In this document: one piece after another, positions 47,501 through 56,092 of the stretch
Position numbering within the stretch: the first letter of the stretch is position 1
How the letters are laid out: each line of letters starts with the position of its first letter
Translations under genes and position numbers: made by a program
NCBI RefSeq assembly: GCF_020010905.1
Contig: NZ_JAGJBY010000002.1
Location: forward strand, 124,001-188,000
DNA from: Streptomyces acidiscabies
Lineage (GTDB): Bacteria; Actinomycetota; Actinomycetes; Streptomycetales; Streptomycetaceae
Reading direction: 5' to 3'
DNA length: 64,000 nucleotides
The notes under the pieces: model-generated
Seen by the model: only the letters and a program-made list of their open reading frames with translations
What the model was told of the DNA's origin: nothing
Database searches by the model: none

Positions 47501-49994
47501 TCTGGATCGCCCGCCCGTGGCTGCCGTTGGAGCGGTGGGCGAAACCCAGGTTGGCGTGGGCCGTGAGGGTGTCGGGGTGATCCCGGCCCTGCATGTGGGT
47601 ACGGACCTCGACCAGCTCGGTGCGCTCCCGGATCGCCGCGCGGTGGTCCCCGGCCAGCTGCCGGGTGAAGGCGAGATCACCCCGGCAGCGCAGCGTCTCG
47701 ACGTGGTGCTCTCCCCGGACCCGTACGAAGTCGGCGATCAGCTTCTCGTAGGCGGTCGCCGCCCGGCCGTGGTCGGCGCGGTTGCGGTGGGCCGTGGCGA
47801 CGTCGTCACGGAAGTCGAGCGTCGCCGGATGGTCGGGGCCCTGGAAGCGGGCGCTGTCCGCGGCCAGGGACTCGAACTCGGGAAGCGCCTTGTGGTGCCC
47901 CTCCGCGCCGGCCAGGGCGTAGGCCAGCTGCTGACGGCAGCGCAGGGTGTCGGGATGGTCGGGTCCCTGCACCCGGGTGCGGTCGGCGACCAGCGCGCGG
48001 TACCGCGCCACCGCCGTACGCGGATCACCGGCCGCCTGGTGGGCGGCGGCCAGCCAGCCCCGGCAGTTCAGCGTCTCGGGATGGTCGGCGCCGCGCGCCT
48101 TCAGCCGCGCCGCCACGGCTTGGGCGTACAGGTCCAGGGCCTTGCGGTGATCGCCCGCGGCCTGGTGGGCGTAGGCGAGGTTGCTGAGGGAGGCGAGGAT
48201 GTCGGGGTGGTCGGCGGGCAGGACCCGGGGGAGGACCTCGGCCAGGGCCTCGAACTCCCGGACGGCGTCCGCGTGACGCCCGGCGCTCTGGAGCGCGTAG
48301 GCCAGACTGCTGCGGGCGGTCAGCGTCTCGGGAGCCTCGGGGAAGTGCCGCTGCCGGTGGGCGACCGTCGCGGTCAGCTCGGTGACCGCCCGGGTCACCT
48401 CCCCCGCCTTGCGGTAGGCGTAGGCGAGGCGTTCACGGGCGGTGAGCGTCTCGGGAGCCTCGGCGCCGTGCAGCCGGTGACGGTCGAGATAGACGTCCTT
48501 GCACAGGCCCAGGGCCTTGGCGGGATCACCCGCCTTGGCGTGCAGCTCCGCCAGCAGGTCGCGGTCGGTCAGGGTGACGTCCGCGTCCTCGCCGTGCAGA
48601 ACGGTGTCGGCCTCCACCACCTGGGTCATCAACGGGATCGCCAGGACGTGCTGTTCCCGGGAGATCAGCTCCGCCGCACCCTTGCGGTACATGTCCGTCA
48701 CGCGGGGGTCGGCGGTGGCGGCCGGACCGGACTCGGCGAGCGCCTGGACGTGGACGAGAACCGTCCGCTCGGCCGACGGGTGGGCCGCGAGCGCGCGTTC
48801 CATTCCGTCACGGGCCGTCAACGCCCCTGGGGAGTCGGCGAGTTGGAGAGAGCTGCGGACCAGCCGGTGCAGGAGGAGACCGGCCGGGGTGGAGGTGATG
48901 AGGTGGAAGTCCGTCAGGGCGTCCAGAGCCGCCTCGACCTCCCGGCGGGGCTCGGGCCACTGGTCCAGGACCTCGCGGGGTACGGCCTCCGGCGCACACC
49001 AGGCGAGGGCGTGCAGGAGCGGCACCGAGAGCGGATGGTCGTGGCGGATGCTCTCCAGGCTGGTCCGCCAGATCTGGGCGATCTTCTCGCCGACCGGGTC
49101 GGTGTCGTCGTCGAGACCCTCGGCATCGGCCAGCCGGGAGCGGTAACCGGCCAGTCCGGTACGGGTCTCGCGGAGGTAGGCACCCGCCTGGGCCAGGGCC
49201 AGAGGGAGACAGCCGAGGTCCTCGATCAGGCGTTCCGCCGTCCTGCGGTCGGCGGGAGTGTCCTCGTCGAGTCCGGCCGTCCTGCGGAGCAGGTCGTACG
49301 CGTTCTCGGGGGCCAGGACGTCCAGCGAGATCAGATGGGACTGGTCCGGCCAGCCTCTGCGGTGCCGGGTGGTGACCAGCTGGTGGCCCCGGCCGAGGAG
49401 GCGGCCCAGATAGGGGGTGAGGTGCTCCGGCCGCTCCACGTTGTCGTAGATCAGCAGCCAGTCCGTGTGCTCGTGCAGCCAGAGCAGGGAGAACTCGGCG
49501 CACTCGTTCGGCGAAGCGGTACGGGACCAGGGCGGGTGGAGGTGGTGTGCCAGCTCGGCCAGGCCGGTGGCTGTCCGGGCCTCCGTCTCGGCGGGGATCC
49601 GCCAGATCAAGGAGTACGGGTCCGCGCGTCGCGCGTGCGCGTAGCGCAGGGCGAGGGTGGTCTTGCCCGTCCCCGCGGCGCCGACCAGGAGGGAGACGGC
49701 GTTGTCCCTCGCGGGAGACGGTCCGCCGCTCGACAGCAACGCGTCCTGTAATCGGCCGAGTTCGGTCTCGCGGCCGATGAAGGGCTCCGCCGGGAGCGGC
49801 GGGAGGTTGTGCAGGCCGGGAGGCGGCGAGAGACGCGCGGCAGCCTGGCGTACGGCATACGGGAGCACCGTCGCGGGCTGTTCGGTGTGCGGGTCGACGG
49901 GGAGCCGGGAGCCGTCGGAGTCGTGTTCCGACGTCGCGGTACCGCTGTACGGCACGGCCGGGCGCGCGGCTCGTTCGTCGACGGTGATGGCCAT
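44595..49994 (-). CDS. Giant STAND (NB-ARC-like) NTPase with about 28 TPR units
   Basis: A 1799-residue protein. Residues 70-80 are PFIGRETELGR, Walker A is GAAGTGKT (105-112), Walker B about 155-165 (WLLIYDNVERPEHL), then QLVTTRHRR and DLGCLPLALAQAGAYL (GLPLA motif): an NB-ARC-type core to about 390. About 28 TPR_10/12-type units of about 42 residues follow, each marked by xGxDHPxTLxxRxxLA. The last 100 residues are a beta-rich tail (EPGAHEVHFTMYDHASG). ATG 49994. It is the first gene of a tight three-gene unit with CHAT and hydrolase; this architecture fits a ligand sensor that oligomerises. Confidence 0.9.
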   Translation of the reverse strand: MAITVDERAARPAVPYSGTATSEHDSDGSRLPVDPHTEQPATVLPYAVRQAAARLSPPPGLHNLPPLPAEPFIGRETELGRLQDALLSSGGPSPARDNAVSLLVGAAGTGKTTLALRYAHARRADPYSLIWRIPAETEARTATGLAELAHHLHPPWSRTASPNECAEFSLLWLHEHTDWLLIYDNVERPEHLTPYLGRLLGRGHQLVTTRHRRGWPDQSHLISLDVLAPENAYDLLRRTAGLDEDTPADRRTAERLIEDLGCLPLALAQAGAYLRETRTGLAGYRSRLADAEGLDDDTDPVGEKIAQIWRTSLESIRHDHPLSVPLLHALAWCAPEAVPREVLDQWPEPRREVEAALDALTDFHLITSTPAGLLLHRLVRSSLQLADSPGALTARDGMERALAAHPSAERTVLVHVQALAESGPAATADPRVTDMYRKGAAELISREQHVLAIPLMTQVVEADTVLHGEDADVTLTDRDLLAELHAKAGDPAKALGLCKDVYLDRHRLHGAEAPETLTARERLAYAYRKAGEVTRAVTELTATVAHRQRHFPEAPETLTARSSLAYALQSAGRHADAVREFEALAEVLPRVLPADHPDILASLSNLAYAHQAAGDHRKALDLYAQAVAARLKARGADHPETLNCRGWLAAAHQAAGDPRTAVARYRALVADRTRVQGPDHPDTLRCRQQLAYALAGAEGHHKALPEFESLAADSARFQGPDHPATLDFRDDVATAHRNRADHGRAATAYEKLIADFVRVRGEHHVETLRCRGDLAFTRQLAGDHRAAIRERTELVEVRTHMQGRDHPDTLTAHANLGFAHRSNGSHGRAIQIFEKVVEDRTRVLGPAHPRSLNARQYLARTRQLAGDHRGAVEGLRRLLADLADFLRPGHPTVLNARSDLAEVYLEEDDHLTALRLFEQLAADREGFQGAAHPATLYTRERLGEAHRAAGNHREAAEIFDALTADRARLLGPDHPQTLHTRSWRAWVMRSAGEFRQAVSASAGLVADRSRVLGAEAAETLHARNGLALARLGAGDHADAVADFSALLDDRCRILGAEAPETLLIRENLANACSAAGDHTRAAVLYKEAVASWTRLRGADHPRTLRARRDLALVRRTAGAHAESLALLEAVVADAVRRGGPHRPSVLTFRGDLVWGHCVAGAYQRAAALAEALLADQSRVRGREHVTTVGVRAQLAHTWMRSGQHQRAIIGFEELVEIRTRLGGPDHHLALEARASLASALREGVHLERAVAAFEDLVADRTRVLGADHRDTLATRISLAESRRYAGDRIGALRDLKALLSDHERIHGPDHIRTFGVRQYLVWTSSSPAEAARTQEAAERLVADCTRVLGPAHRHTLTARGRLAQVHSAQGRTALALRESTELLADWTRASGADHADVFDLRRSLVWTLRRSGDRLRCLREAEALLADSERVRGESHPRTLDLRIVLACACWQAGDTWRAAQILTEHLARCEAELPEEHPGVFWVRGLLAWLTADAGVPGRAVRTARELVEHARRTFGPGHWYALRLLPVLTHALLQDGARQEAAEVLAELLRHYPGGLPDTARDIARVHEESRPVQEDDEESVRLGRFLDVFATGYEAPLPTLAVLVARTLDSPREAMALLEAVYDGRSRVLGPHHPSTLEALAELAFTCLESGIDEVPEDVVARHAEALGADHPTVQELAWRLRTARPAWRARVTLLTDEPATNTPAHLELRLERQRGRRELARVMVIAGCRTKATVDPPTAEYEPGGALRFELTAREPGAHEVHFTMYDHASGFALQEIKTVVAVSEDSEERKGPAR

Positions 49995-50108
49995 GTCTCC
50001 CCCGCATCCATCGCGCTGTCAACGGTACTTTGCCGCAGGGGAGTTGTCACCGCCGGTGACTTCGGGGAAACCCTTGCGGGAATCCGAGGGCACCGGCGGT
50101 GTGGAGCC

Positions 50109-51902
50109 TCAGAGCTTTTCCGGCGTCCTGATGCCCAGGAGCGCCATGCCCTGGTGCAGGGTGCGGGCCGTGAGGTCGATCAGGAAGAGGCGGTTCTCCT
50201 TCTGGGCCGGGGTGTCGGCCTTCAGGACCAGGCACTGGTCGTAGAACGTCGTGAGGTGGCTCGCCAACTGGTACAGGTACGCGGCGAGTTTGTGCGGCTC
50301 GTAGGACGCCGCCACCTCCAGGACCGTCTCCGCGAACTGGTCCAGGTGCAGGCCCAACGCCCGCTCCGCCGGGGCGAGTTCCAGGTCCGGGTGGGGCGTC
50401 GGGGTCGCGCCGTCCGCCTTGCGGAGGATCGACTGGATACGGGCGTACGCGTACTGGAGGTAGACCGACGTGTCGCCGTTGAGCGAGACCATCTGGTCCA
50501 GGTCGAACTTGTAGTCGCGCACGGCCGACGTCGACAGGTCGGCGTACTTGACCGCGCCGATCCCGACGTACCGGCCGTTCTCGACGATCTCCTCCTCCGT
50601 GAGGCCGATCTTCACCGCCTTGTCGCGGACGACGGCGGTCGCGCGGTCGACGGCCTCGTCGAGGAGGTCCTCCAGCTTGACCGTCTCGCCCGCACGCGTC
50701 TTGAACGGCTTGCCGTCCTTGCCGAGGATCGTGCCGAACGCGAGCTGGAAGGCGGTGACGTCGTCGCTGAGCCAGCCGGCGCGGCGGGCCGTCTCGAAGA
50801 CCATCTTGAAGTGCAGCGACTGGCGCGCGTCGACGACGTAGAGGAGGTTGTTCGCCTTCAGGCCGAAGACGCGGTCGCGGATCGCCGAGAGGTCGGTCGC
50901 CGCGTAGCCGAAGCCGCCGTCCGACTTCTGGACGATCAGCGGGACCGGGTTGCCGTCGGGGCCCTTGATGTCGTCGAAGAAGACACAGAGGGCACCCTCC
51001 GAGCGGACCGCCACGCCGGACTCCTCCAGCAGGCGGCACGTCTCGTGGAGCATGTCGTTGTAGCCGCTCTCGCCGACGATGTCGGCGTCGCGGACCTCCA
51101 TGTCCAGCTTCTCGAAGACGGAGAAGAAGTAGATCTTCGACTCGTCGACGAACTTCTGCCAGGTGGCGAGCGTGGCCGCTTCGCCCGCCTGGAGGTCGAC
51201 GACCCTGCGCCGGGCGCGAGTCTTGAACTCCTCGTCGGAGTCGAAGAGTTTGCGCGCCGTCTTGTAGAGGCGGTCCAGGTTGGACATCGCCTCCTCGCCG
51301 GTGATCTCGCCGTCCTTGTGGTCCAGTTCGTTCGGGTGCTCGTCCAAGTACTGGATGAGCATGCCGAATTGGGTTCCCCAGTCGCCGATGTGGTGCCTGC
51401 GGACCACGTTCTCGCCGGTGAACTCCAGGAGTTGGACCACCGCGTCGCCGATCACCGCCGAGCGGAGGTGACCGACGTGCATCTCCTTCGCCACGTTCGG
51501 CTGCGCGTAGTCGACGACCGTCGTGCCCGGGTGGGGCGCGTACGGGACGCCGAGGCGGCCGGTGTCGTCCGCGTAGCGCGCCGCGAGGTTGTCGGTGATC
51601 GCCCTGTCCGCGATGGTGATGTTGAGGAAGCCGGGGCCGGAGACCTCGATGTCCTTGATGACGGCGGGAGCGGCATCCGGGGAGGCGTCGGGCGTTGTCA
51701 GGTTCGCGACCACCTGCGTCGCCAGCTCGCGCGGGTTGGCCTTCGCCTTCTTCGCCAGCGCGAGGACACCGTTGGCCTGGTAGTCCGCCCGGTCGCTGCG
51801 TCGCAGCAGCGGGTCCGCTCCGGCTGCCTCCGGCAGGGTGGCCGAGAGGGCGGACGCGAGGTGCTGCTGGACGGAGTCGCTCAGGGACGTGACCGAGGCC
51901 AT
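50109..51902 (-). CDS. argS: Arginyl-tRNA synthetase
   Basis: A 597-residue class I enzyme that charges tRNA-Arg. ATG 51902 gives MASVTSLSDSVQQHLAS; GGAG lies about nine bases upstream. An N-terminal Add1-like domain (about 1-110) precedes the HIGH-type motif AKEMHVGHLRSAVIG; GDWGTQFGM is typical of ArgRS. The anticodon-binding C-terminal domain follows (SVYLQYAYARIQSIL ... LLGIRTPEKL). As in most ArgRS, a canonical KMSKS is not seen. Located between the accessory region and the conserved lysS side. Confidence 0.95.
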   Translation of the reverse strand: MASVTSLSDSVQQHLASALSATLPEAAGADPLLRRSDRADYQANGVLALAKKAKANPRELATQVVANLTTPDASPDAAPAVIKDIEVSGPGFLNITIADRAITDNLAARYADDTGRLGVPYAPHPGTTVVDYAQPNVAKEMHVGHLRSAVIGDAVVQLLEFTGENVVRRHHIGDWGTQFGMLIQYLDEHPNELDHKDGEITGEEAMSNLDRLYKTARKLFDSDEEFKTRARRRVVDLQAGEAATLATWQKFVDESKIYFFSVFEKLDMEVRDADIVGESGYNDMLHETCRLLEESGVAVRSEGALCVFFDDIKGPDGNPVPLIVQKSDGGFGYAATDLSAIRDRVFGLKANNLLYVVDARQSLHFKMVFETARRAGWLSDDVTAFQLAFGTILGKDGKPFKTRAGETVKLEDLLDEAVDRATAVVRDKAVKIGLTEEEIVENGRYVGIGAVKYADLSTSAVRDYKFDLDQMVSLNGDTSVYLQYAYARIQSILRKADGATPTPHPDLELAPAERALGLHLDQFAETVLEVAASYEPHKLAAYLYQLASHLTTFYDQCLVLKADTPAQKENRLFLIDLTARTLHQGMALLGIRTPEKL

Positions 51903-52084
51903 GGGGTGGGTGCCGTTCTCCTCGTGGGGATGGATATACCCCTCCAGTATCCCATGGGCGGTAAAGCGATTTTCGGGACTCAGGGTCACCGGCGTAAGGA
52001 GTACATAAGCGTTCACTTCGGTCGATGTGTGGGTCTGGTGTACGAATCCAGGCGCCATTGCCTACTGATCAGTTGCGGACTGTC

Positions 52085-52684
52085 ATGTTGACCATGAAGC
52101 CCCCCACCAAGAAACTCCGGGCTGCGCTGGTCACGGCCGCTGCCGCCGGGCTCGCTCTCGTCACCGCGTCCGGTGCCTCCGCTACGCCCTCGTACGCCTC
52201 GTACACCACCCCCTCCTTCGGTTCCGCGCATCGCGTGACCACCGCCGCCGACGGTCAGAAGTTCGACCTGCGACTCGGCGCGTTCAACACCTCGCTGCCC
52301 GCGTCGGGCGGGACCGTCGATGTCGCCGGGTACGGGTACAACCGGGCGCAGGGCATCTTCCTGGCCTTCTGTGTCGTACCCAAGGGTGTAGTCGTCGGGC
52401 ACCCTGAGACGTACACCACCCTGCCCACGCCCTGTCTCGGCGGGCGGGAGTCGACCGACGGGTCCGCCCGTCGGATCACCGACACGGGTACGGGTACCCC
52501 CGGGGTCACCCTCCCCTACCAGGAGGGTGGGTCCTTCCTGACCGACCTCAAGATCAAGCCGCAGATCGCCGACGGCGTGACCTGCGGGGTGAACGGGGTG
52601 CAGTGCGCGATCGTGACGCGGGCCGACTTCACTGCCACGGCTGACCGGTCGTACGACCAGTACATCCCGGTGAACTTCGGCTGA
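52085..52684 (+). CDS. Small secreted protein of unknown function
   Basis: A 199-residue exported protein. ATG 52085 (or 52094) is followed by a Sec signal: KKLRAALVTAAAAGLALVTA, ending SGASA. The mature part has two Cys pairs (FLAFCVVPKG...LPTPCLGG; VTCGVNGVQC) and beta-rich character, like a neocarzinostatin- or immunoglobulin-type fold, which is only a guess. It is divergent from argS. Confidence 0.7.
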   Translation: MLTMKPPTKKLRAALVTAAAAGLALVTASGASATPSYASYTTPSFGSAHRVTTAADGQKFDLRLGAFNTSLPASGGTVDVAGYGYNRAQGIFLAFCVVPKGVVVGHPETYTTLPTPCLGGRESTDGSARRITDTGTGTPGVTLPYQEGGSFLTDLKIKPQIADGVTCGVNGVQCAIVTRADFTATADRSYDQYIPVNFG

Positions 52685-52819
52685 GGTTTCCGCATCTTCA
52701 TCGGCGTCCCCCTCGGGGGGCGCCGATACCCGTTTTCGTGGTTTGGGTGCCTCCTGGGAGAATGGGACGGTCAGCCGTGATTCCCCGAGGAATCCCAGAA
52801 CACAGAGGACGTGCCGATC

Positions 52820-54550
52820 GTGGCTCAGAGCACCGAGACCACCGACTGGGTCTCCCGTTTCGCGGACGAGGTCATCGAGGAGTCGGAGCGTCGAGCCCCC
52901 GGCAAACGTGTCGTCGTCGCGTCCGGGCTCTCCCCCTCGGGGCCGATCCACCTGGGCAACCTCCGCGAGGTCATGACCCCCCACCTGGTCGCGGACGAGA
53001 TCCGTCGCCGGGGGCGCGAGGTCCGTCACCTCATCTCCTGGGACGACTACGACCGCTACCGCAAGGTTCCCGCGGGGGTCCCCGGGGTCGACGAGACGTG
53101 GGCCGAGCACATCGGCAAGCCGCTGACCTCCGTACCCGCGCCCGCCGGATCGGCGTACCCGAACTGGGCCGAGCACTTCAAGGCGGCCATGGTCGCGGCG
53201 CTCGGCGAGCTGGGTGTCGAGTTCGACGGGATCAGCCAGACCGAGCAGTACACCTCCGGCGTCTACCGCGAGCAGGTGCTGCACGCGATGCGCCACCGCG
53301 CCGACATCGACGCGATCCTCGACCAGTACCGGACCAAGAAGGCCCCGGCCAAGCAGTCCCAGAAGCCTCTGGACGAGGCCGAGTTGGAGGCCGCCGAGGG
53401 GTCCGGCGCGGCCGGTGAGGACGACGGGTCCACCGGGTCCGCCGGGTACTTCCCGTACAAGCCGTACTGCGGCAACTGCGAGAAGGACCTCACGACCGTC
53501 ACCGCGTACGACGACGACAGCACCGAGCTGACGTACACGTGCACCGCGTGCGCGTTCTCCGAGACCGTGCGGCTCAGCGAGTTCAACCGGGGCAAGCTGG
53601 TCTGGAAGGTCGACTGGCCGATGCGGTGGGCGTACGAGGGCGTCGTCTTCGAGCCGTCCGGCGTCGACCACTCCTCGCCGGGGTCGTCGTTCCAGGTCGG
53701 CGGGCAGATCGTCGGGATCTTCGGCGGGCAGCAGCCGATCGGGCCGATGTACGCGTTCGTCGGGATCTCCGGGATGGCGAAGATGTCGTCCTCCAAGGGC
53801 GGGGTGCCGACGCCCGGGGACGCGCTGCGGATCATGGAACCGCAGCTGCTGCGGTGGCTGTACGCGCGCCGTCGGCCCAACCAGTCGTTCAAGATCGCCT
53901 TCGACCAGGAGATCCAGCGGCTGTACGACGAGTGGGACAAGCTGGTTCTCAAGGTGGAGGACGGGTCGGCTCTGCCGGGGGACGTCGCCGCGTACTCGCG
54001 GGCCGTCGGTACGGCTGCCGGTGAACTCGGTGGTACGGCGCGGCCGTTGCCGTACCGGACGCTCGCGTCCGTCGCCGACATCACCGCCGGGCACCAGGAC
54101 CAGGCGCTGCGGATTCTGTCCGAGCTGGACCCGGCTCACCCTCTGGTAGCACTCGACGACGTACGTCCCCGGTACGACAAGGCGGAGGCGTGGATCAACA
54201 CGCACGTGCCCGCCGACCAGCGGACCATCGTGCGGGCCGAGGCGGACGTCGATCTGCTGAAGTCCCTCGACGAGGCCGCCCAGCAGAGCCTGCGGCTGCT
54301 GCTCGACGGGCTCGCCTCGAACTGGTCCCTCGACGGGCTGACCCACCTCGTGTACGGGGTACCCAAGGTGCAGGCCGGGTTCTCCGCCGACGCGACGCCG
54401 AAGGAACTGCCGGCCGAGATCAAGACGGCTCAGCGGACGTTCTTCGCGCTGCTGTACCACCTGCTGGTCGGGCGGGACACGGGGCCTCGGCTGCCTACGC
54501 TGCTGCTTGCCGTCGGGCAGGAGCGGGTGCGGGTACTGCTCGGGGAGTAA
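52820..54550 (+). CDS. lysS: Class I lysyl-tRNA synthetase
   Basis: A 576-residue archaeal-type (class I) LysRS, as found in Streptomyces next to argS. GTG 52820 (AQSTETTDWVSRFADEV) is preferred because GAGG is about nine bases upstream; GTG 52811 adds three residues. The HIGH motif is SGPIHLGNLREV and the KMSKS motif KMSSSKGG. The inserted zinc region has CGNC and CTAC, preceded by a variable acidic loop (EAAEGSGAAGEDDGSTGSAG). The usual actinobacterial class II lysS is probably elsewhere. A terminator follows. Confidence 0.92.
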   Translation: MAQSTETTDWVSRFADEVIEESERRAPGKRVVVASGLSPSGPIHLGNLREVMTPHLVADEIRRRGREVRHLISWDDYDRYRKVPAGVPGVDETWAEHIGKPLTSVPAPAGSAYPNWAEHFKAAMVAALGELGVEFDGISQTEQYTSGVYREQVLHAMRHRADIDAILDQYRTKKAPAKQSQKPLDEAELEAAEGSGAAGEDDGSTGSAGYFPYKPYCGNCEKDLTTVTAYDDDSTELTYTCTACAFSETVRLSEFNRGKLVWKVDWPMRWAYEGVVFEPSGVDHSSPGSSFQVGGQIVGIFGGQQPIGPMYAFVGISGMAKMSSSKGGVPTPGDALRIMEPQLLRWLYARRRPNQSFKIAFDQEIQRLYDEWDKLVLKVEDGSALPGDVAAYSRAVGTAAGELGGTARPLPYRTLASVADITAGHQDQALRILSELDPAHPLVALDDVRPRYDKAEAWINTHVPADQRTIVRAEADVDLLKSLDEAAQQSLRLLLDGLASNWSLDGLTHLVYGVPKVQAGFSADATPKELPAEIKTAQRTFFALLYHLLVGRDTGPRLPTLLLAVGQERVRVLLGE

Positions 54551-54580
54551 CCGGGTAGTCCTTTGTAGCTAGCTCGCGCG

Positions 54581-54615
54581 AAAGGGAGCCTCCTCCGAAG
54601 AGGGGCTCCCTTTTT
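54581..54615 (+). terminator. Terminator after lysS
   Basis: AAAGGGAGCC (54581-54590) pairs with GGCTCCCTTT (54604-54613), followed by TTT: a clear intrinsic terminator with T tract. It also faces the DUF2637 gene on the other strand, so it may work both ways. Confidence 0.85.
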
Positions 54616-54623
54616 GCTGCCTT

Positions 54624-56015
54624 CTACGCGATGTGGTCGTCCATGACCTCCGCCGTGTGGCGGTTCTGGAAGCGCAGGACCATGCGCTTCGCCTCGGCGT
54701 CCGAGAGGGAGATGCCGTGGGTGGCCTCGACGTTGTCGCTGAACTCGCGGGGAGTGGGGTAGCTGCCGTCTATCGACTGCTTGAAGATGCCGTAGAACGA
54801 CTCCTCGTCCGGCGCGGGAGGTTCCGTGCCGCCGCCCTCGCCGAGTTCGCGGGTACGGCCGGGGCCCGACGGGATCGGGAACGTGCCGGTCTCCTCGGGG
54901 GAGACCTCCTCCGGCGGGGGCTCCTGCTGGTACTGGGCCTCGTACTGTTCCGCCTGCACCTGCTGGGCGTACCAATCGGCGTACGCGGCCTCGGGGTTGT
55001 AGTTCGGGTCGTAGCCACCCTGGTACGCGACCTCGGCCGGGGCCTTCTTGAACCAGGGGCTCGCGTCGGGGCCCGACTCGGGCTGCTCGTCCGGGAGTTG
55101 CTGCGGATCCGGCTGCGAGGCCTGCTGCGCGTCCGGCTGTTGCTCCGGCTGCTGCTGCGGTGCCGCCGGGTTCTGCGACGGCTGCTGCTGCGCCGCCTGC
55201 CCGGGCTGCGGGCCCGCCTGCGCGGGGAGTTGAGGGCGCTGCCCCTCCGCCGCCGAGGCCAACGAGGCCGCCGTAGCCGGGAGTTCCTCCTGCTGGAGCA
55301 CCGGCGCCGGGGGCAGCAGCCGCGGCTCTATGCCCGCCGCCGAGAGGCCCGCCGGGGCCGTCTCCGAGAGGGGCACGCCGTACCGCGCCAGGCGCAGCGG
55401 CATCAGGGACTCCACCGGAGCCTTGCGGCGCCAGGCACGGCCGAAGCGCGAGTGCAGGCGCGCCTGGTAGACGAGGCGATCCTGTTCGAGCTTGATCACC
55501 TGGTCGTAGGAACGCAGCTCCCACAGCTTCATACGGCGCCACAGGAGGAACGTCGGCACCGGCGAGAGCAGCCAGCGCGTCAGACGGACCCCCTCCATGT
55601 GCTTGTCCGCCGTGATGTCCGCCATCCGGCCGATCGCGTGCCGGGCCGCCTCGACCGCGACCACGAACAGCACCGGGATCACCGCGTGCATCCCGACACC
55701 GAGCGGATCGGGCCAGGCCGCCGCGCCGTTGAAGGCGATCGTCGCCATCGTCAGCAGCCACGCCGTCTGCCGCAGCAGCGGGAAGGGGATACGGATCCAC
55801 GTCAGGAGCAGATCCAGGGCCAGCAGGACGCAGATCCCCGCGTCGATGCCGATCGGGAAGACGTAACTGAAGTTCCCGAAGCCCTTCTTGATCGCCAGCT
55901 CGCGGACCGCCGCGTAGGAACCGGCGAAGCCGATACCGGCGATGACCACGGCGCCGGCCACGACCACGCCGATGAGCACGCGGTGCATCCGGGTCAATTG
56001 GATCGGCGCGGCCAC
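54624..56015 (-). CDS. DUF2637 membrane protein
   Basis: A 463-residue protein. Four hydrophobic helices lie in residues about 12-140 (VLIGVVVAGAVVIAGIGFAG; VFPIGIDAGICVLLALDLLL; PLLRQTAWLLTMATIAFNGA; VIPVLFVVAVEAARHAIG). The rest is cytoplasmic, with a Gln/Pro-rich linker (about 250-325) and a C-terminal helical domain, IFKQSIDGSYPTPREFSDNV and beyond, that resembles a small DNA-binding fold. DUF2637 proteins are near universal in Streptomyces, some near plasmid transfer genes. Function unknown. ATG 56015. Confidence 0.8.
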   Translation of the reverse strand: MAAPIQLTRMHRVLIGVVVAGAVVIAGIGFAGSYAAVRELAIKKGFGNFSYVFPIGIDAGICVLLALDLLLTWIRIPFPLLRQTAWLLTMATIAFNGAAAWPDPLGVGMHAVIPVLFVVAVEAARHAIGRMADITADKHMEGVRLTRWLLSPVPTFLLWRRMKLWELRSYDQVIKLEQDRLVYQARLHSRFGRAWRRKAPVESLMPLRLARYGVPLSETAPAGLSAAGIEPRLLPPAPVLQQEELPATAASLASAAEGQRPQLPAQAGPQPGQAAQQQPSQNPAAPQQQPEQQPDAQQASQPDPQQLPDEQPESGPDASPWFKKAPAEVAYQGGYDPNYNPEAAYADWYAQQVQAEQYEAQYQQEPPPEEVSPEETGTFPIPSGPGRTRELGEGGGTEPPAPDEESFYGIFKQSIDGSYPTPREFSDNVEATHGISLSDAEAKRMVLRFQNRHTAEVMDDHIA

Positions 56016-56092
56016 CCGTTACTCCCCTTCGCTTTCCTGTCGTTGCGCGCAACAGGGTGGCACATGTGTGCGTCGTACGTGTCGTCGGACCG

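Noticed and set aside
45000..48700. Regular repeats that look CRISPR-like at first sight
   Set aside because: They are in frame, vary in sequence and encode TPR units; there is no fixed repeat with unique spacers.
44535..49751. A 1738-residue open frame on the plus strand opposite the STAND gene
   Set aside because: It has no domain, is rich in Gly, Arg, Gln and Val in a pattern that mirrors the minus-strand TPR repeats, and is a shadow of high-GC coding DNA.
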